Below, piece by piece: positions 61,311 through 64,000 of a stretch of DNA of 64,000 nt. Position 1 is the stretch's first letter, and each line of letters starts with the position of its first letter. The notes under the pieces were generated by a model. The model did not search any database. It was not told the DNA's origin and saw only the letters and a program-made list of their open reading frames with translations. The position numbers were made by a program, and so were the translations under genes. The stretch is from Lumbricus rubellus (taxonomy: Eukaryota > Annelida > Clitellata > Crassiclitellata > Lumbricidae): assembly GCA_945859605.1 (NCBI GenBank), contig OX243821.1, forward strand, positions 36,806,249 to 36,870,248. Reading direction: 5' to 3'.

Positions 61311-61402
61311 GGTTAGGGTTAGGGTTAGGGTTAGGGTTAGGGTTAGGGTTAGGGTTAGGGTTAGGGTTAGGGTTAGGGTTAGGGTTAGGGTTAGGGTTAG
61401 GT
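61311..61402 (+). repeat. Telomeric-type tract 4
   Basis: About fifteen TTAGGG units ending GGTTAGG before the 368-bp satellite. Confidence 0.95.
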
Positions 61403-64000
61403 CAAAAACGCTACAATAATTACCAAAATGGCAAAAAGCACTGGCTCAAGCAGTTCAATGGAGTGAAATGGAACAAAGTGGCAAGATGGAAACAGGTAAG
61501 TACCGTAGAAAAGGCCTAAGCGGAACCCTCCTCCTTAATTTCCAGGCTTGGGACTGGCACGACAAAAGACTAGTGTGTACTATGACCAATTGCCGTGGCG
61601 GAGTTGCCTACTTTAGGTCAGGTGTGTACCATGACAATTTAATGATGTTACGACTGGAAATAACGGGTCTAAGGGAAACGCTTACGAGAGAGATGTTGAC
61701 TCGTCGGCTGCCAAAGCTAAAATGAACTTATCTCCCCCCAAGGAAACAACGAGGCGCGGGCAGGATAGGTCAAAAACGCTACAATAATTACCAAAATGGC
61801 AAAAAGCACTGGCTCAAGCAGTTCAATGGAGTGAAATGGAACAAAGTGGCAAGATGGAAACAGGTAAGTACCGTAGAAAAGGCCTAAGCGGAACCCTCCT
61901 CCTTAATTTCCAGGCTTGGGACTGGCACGACAAAAGACTAGTGTGTACTATGACCAATTGCCGTGGCGGAGTTGCCTACTTTAGGTCAGGTGTGTACCAT
62001 GACAATTTAATGATGTTACGACTGGAAATAACGGGTCTAAGGGAAACGCTTACGAGAGAGATGTTGACTCGTCGGCTGCCAAAGCTAAAATGAACTTATC
62101 TCACCCCAAGGAAACAGCGAGGCGCGGGCAGGATAGGTCAAAAACGCTACAATAATTACCAAAATGGCAAAAAGCACTGGCTCAAGCAGTTCAATGGAGT
62201 GAAATGGAACAAAGTGGCAAGATGGAAACAGGTAAGTACCGTAGAAAAGGCCTAAGCGGAACCCTCCTCCTTAATTTCCAGGCTTGGGACTGGCACGACA
62301 AAAGACTAGTGTGTACTATGACCAATTGCCGTGGCGGAGTTGCCTACTTTAGGTCAGGTGTGTACCATGACAATTTAATGATGTTACGACTGGAAATAAC
62401 GGGTCTAAGGGAAACGCTTACGAGAGAGATGTTGACTCGTCGGCTGCCAAAGCTAAAATGAACTTATCTCACCCCAAGGAAACAACGAGGCGCGGGCAGG
62501 ATAGGTCAAAAACGCTACAATAATTACCAAAATGGCAAAAAGCACTGGCTCAAGCAGTTCAATGGAGTGAAATGGAACAAAGTGGCAAGATGGAAACAGG
62601 TAAGTACCGTAGAAAAGGCCTAAGCGGAACCCTCCTCCTTAATTTCCAGGCTTGGGACTGGCACGACAAAAGACTAGTGTGTACTATGACCAATTGCCGT
62701 GGCGGAGTTGCCTACTTTAGGTCAGGTGTGTACCATGACAATTTAATGATGTTACGACTGGAAATAACGGGTCTAAGGGAAACGCTTACGAGAGAGATGT
62801 TGACTCGTCGGCTGCCAAAGCTAAAATGAACTTATCTCACCCCAAGGAAACAACGAGGCGCGGGCAGGATAGGTCAAAAACGCTACAATAATTACCAAAA
62901 TGGCAAAAAGCACTGGCTCAAGCAGTTCAATGGAGTGAAATGGAACAAAGTGGCAAGATGGAAACAGGTAAGTACCGTAGAAAAGGCCTAAGCGGAACCC
63001 TCCTCCTTAATTTCCAGGCTTGGGACTGGCACGACAAAAGACTAGTGTGTACTATGACCAATTGCCGTGGCGGAGTTGCCTACTTTAGGTCAGGTGTGTA
63101 CCATGACAATTTAATGATGTTACGACTGGAAATAACGGGTCTAAGGGAAACGCTTACGAGAGAGATGTTGACTCGTCGGCTGCCAAAGCTAAAATGAACT
63201 TATCTCACCCCAAGGAAACAACGAGGCGCGGGCAGGATAGGTCAAAAACGCTACAATAATTACCAAAATGGCAAAAAGCACTGGCTCAAGCAGTTCAATG
63301 GAGTGAAATGGAACAAAGTGGCAAGATGGAAACAGGTAAGTACCGTAGAAAAGGCCTAAGCGGAACCCTCCTCCTTAATTTCCAGGCTTGGGACTGGCAC
63401 GACAAAAGACTAGTGTGTACTATGACCAATTGCCGTGGCGGAGTTGCCTACTTTAGGTCAGGTGTGTACCATGACAATTTAATGATGTTACGACTGGAAA
63501 TAACGGGTCTAAGGGAAACGCTTACGAGAGAGATGTTGACTCGTCGGCTGCCAAAGCTAAAATGAACTTATCTCACCCCAAGGAAACAACGAGGCGCGGG
63601 CAGGATAGGTCAAAAACGCTACAATAATTACCAAAATGGCAAAAAGCACTGGCTCAAGCAGTTCAATGGAGTGAAATGGAACAAAGTGGCAAGATGGAAA
63701 CAGGTAAGTACCGTAGAAAAGGCCTAAGCGGAACCCTCCTCCTTAATTTCCAGGCTTGGGACTGGCACGACAAAAGACTAGTGTGTACTATGACCAATTG
63801 CCGTGGCGGAGTTGCCTACTTTAGGTCAGGTGTGTACCATGACAATTTAATGATGTTACGACTGGAAATAACGGGTCTAAGGGAAACGCTTACGAGAGAG
63901 ATGTTGACTCGTCGGCTGCCAAAGCTAAAATGAACTTATCTCACCCCAAGGAAACAACGAGGCGCGGGCAGGATAGGTCAAAAACGCTACAATAATTACC
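61403..64000 (+). repeat. 368-bp subtelomeric satellite array
   Basis: Seven near-identical 368-bp units, continuing beyond the window. Each has GCACTGGCTCAAGCAG (first at 61438), a consensus-like 5' splice site CAGGTAAGT (GT at 61496) and, 50 bases on, TTAATTTCCAG (ending 61545). A core then follows that is shared with the 638-bp unit (GGCTTGGGACTGGCACGAC, TTGCCGTGGCGGAGTTGCCT, GAGATGTTGACTCGTCGG). An 85-codon ORF (61468-61725 and repeats) lies across it. I cannot support it as a gene, though part of its frame is shared with the 638-bp satellite. Confidence 0.93.

Overview
The window is eukaryotic, almost certainly from a metazoan: it carries TTAGGG-type telomeric repeats, tRNA-derived SINEs, a complete Polinton/Maverick element, two Penelope-like retroelements (PLEs), piggyBac-like remnants, and long satellite arrays. 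I see no host housekeeping gene, rRNA or functional tRNA gene. The species cannot be named from the sequence; a marine or other invertebrate would fit. The layout is subtelomeric, with the chromosome end lying to the right, because every telomeric tract reads TTAGGG on the + strand.

Regions: (1) 1-22045 is repeat DNA: a 9-bp TTAGTTTCC minisatellite, a satellite of about 176 bp (Sat A) with a diverged sister (Sat B), GTAT-type microsatellites, two tRNA-like SINEs and small DNA transposons. Several kilobases are duplicated directly. (2) 22046-38608 is a 16.6-kb Polinton with TIRs of about 670 bp and a perfect 6-bp target duplication CTCATC. It sits inside a duplicated SINE whose uninterrupted copy lies at about 7171-7450. 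(3) 38609-47933 returns to the same repeats, including an inverted repeat with 1.6-kb arms. (4) 47934-64000 is a layered telomeric zone: telomeric tract, 638-bp satellite array, PLE-1, telomeric tract, PLE-2, telomeric tract, a fragment of the PLE-2 5' end, telomeric tract, 368-bp satellite array running off the window.

The Polinton has two gene blocks. The left block (+) holds a TIR-borne SAP-like ORF, protein-primed DNA polymerase B, an HNH-type nuclease, an adenain-like protease and two fibre-like proteins. The central block (-) reads away from the packaging ATPase: ATPase, penton-like capsid protein, two small hydrophobic virion-like proteins, a broken dUTPase-like gene, a DUF8207-like protein and the hexon-like major capsid protein. 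On the right (+) are a PLA2-like protein and a chromodomain integrase. This is a virus-like gene set for replication, packaging, capsid, maturation, entry and integration.

The most interesting signals are in the telomeric zone. Both PLEs lie antisense to the TTAGGG strand, as expected if cDNA is primed from the chromosome's G-rich 3' end. Both join ORF1 (with an SGNH-esterase-like domain) to the RT ORF in the -1 frame at an identical A_AAA_AAC heptamer. The 12-mer GCACTGGCTCAA marks the telomere-facing edge of four different elements: the 638-bp satellite, PLE-1, PLE-2 and the 368-bp satellite. This suggests short satellites may share a 3' recognition end with the retroelements. A second -1 slippery site (U_UUA_AAA) lies between the Polinton PLA2-like and integrase genes.
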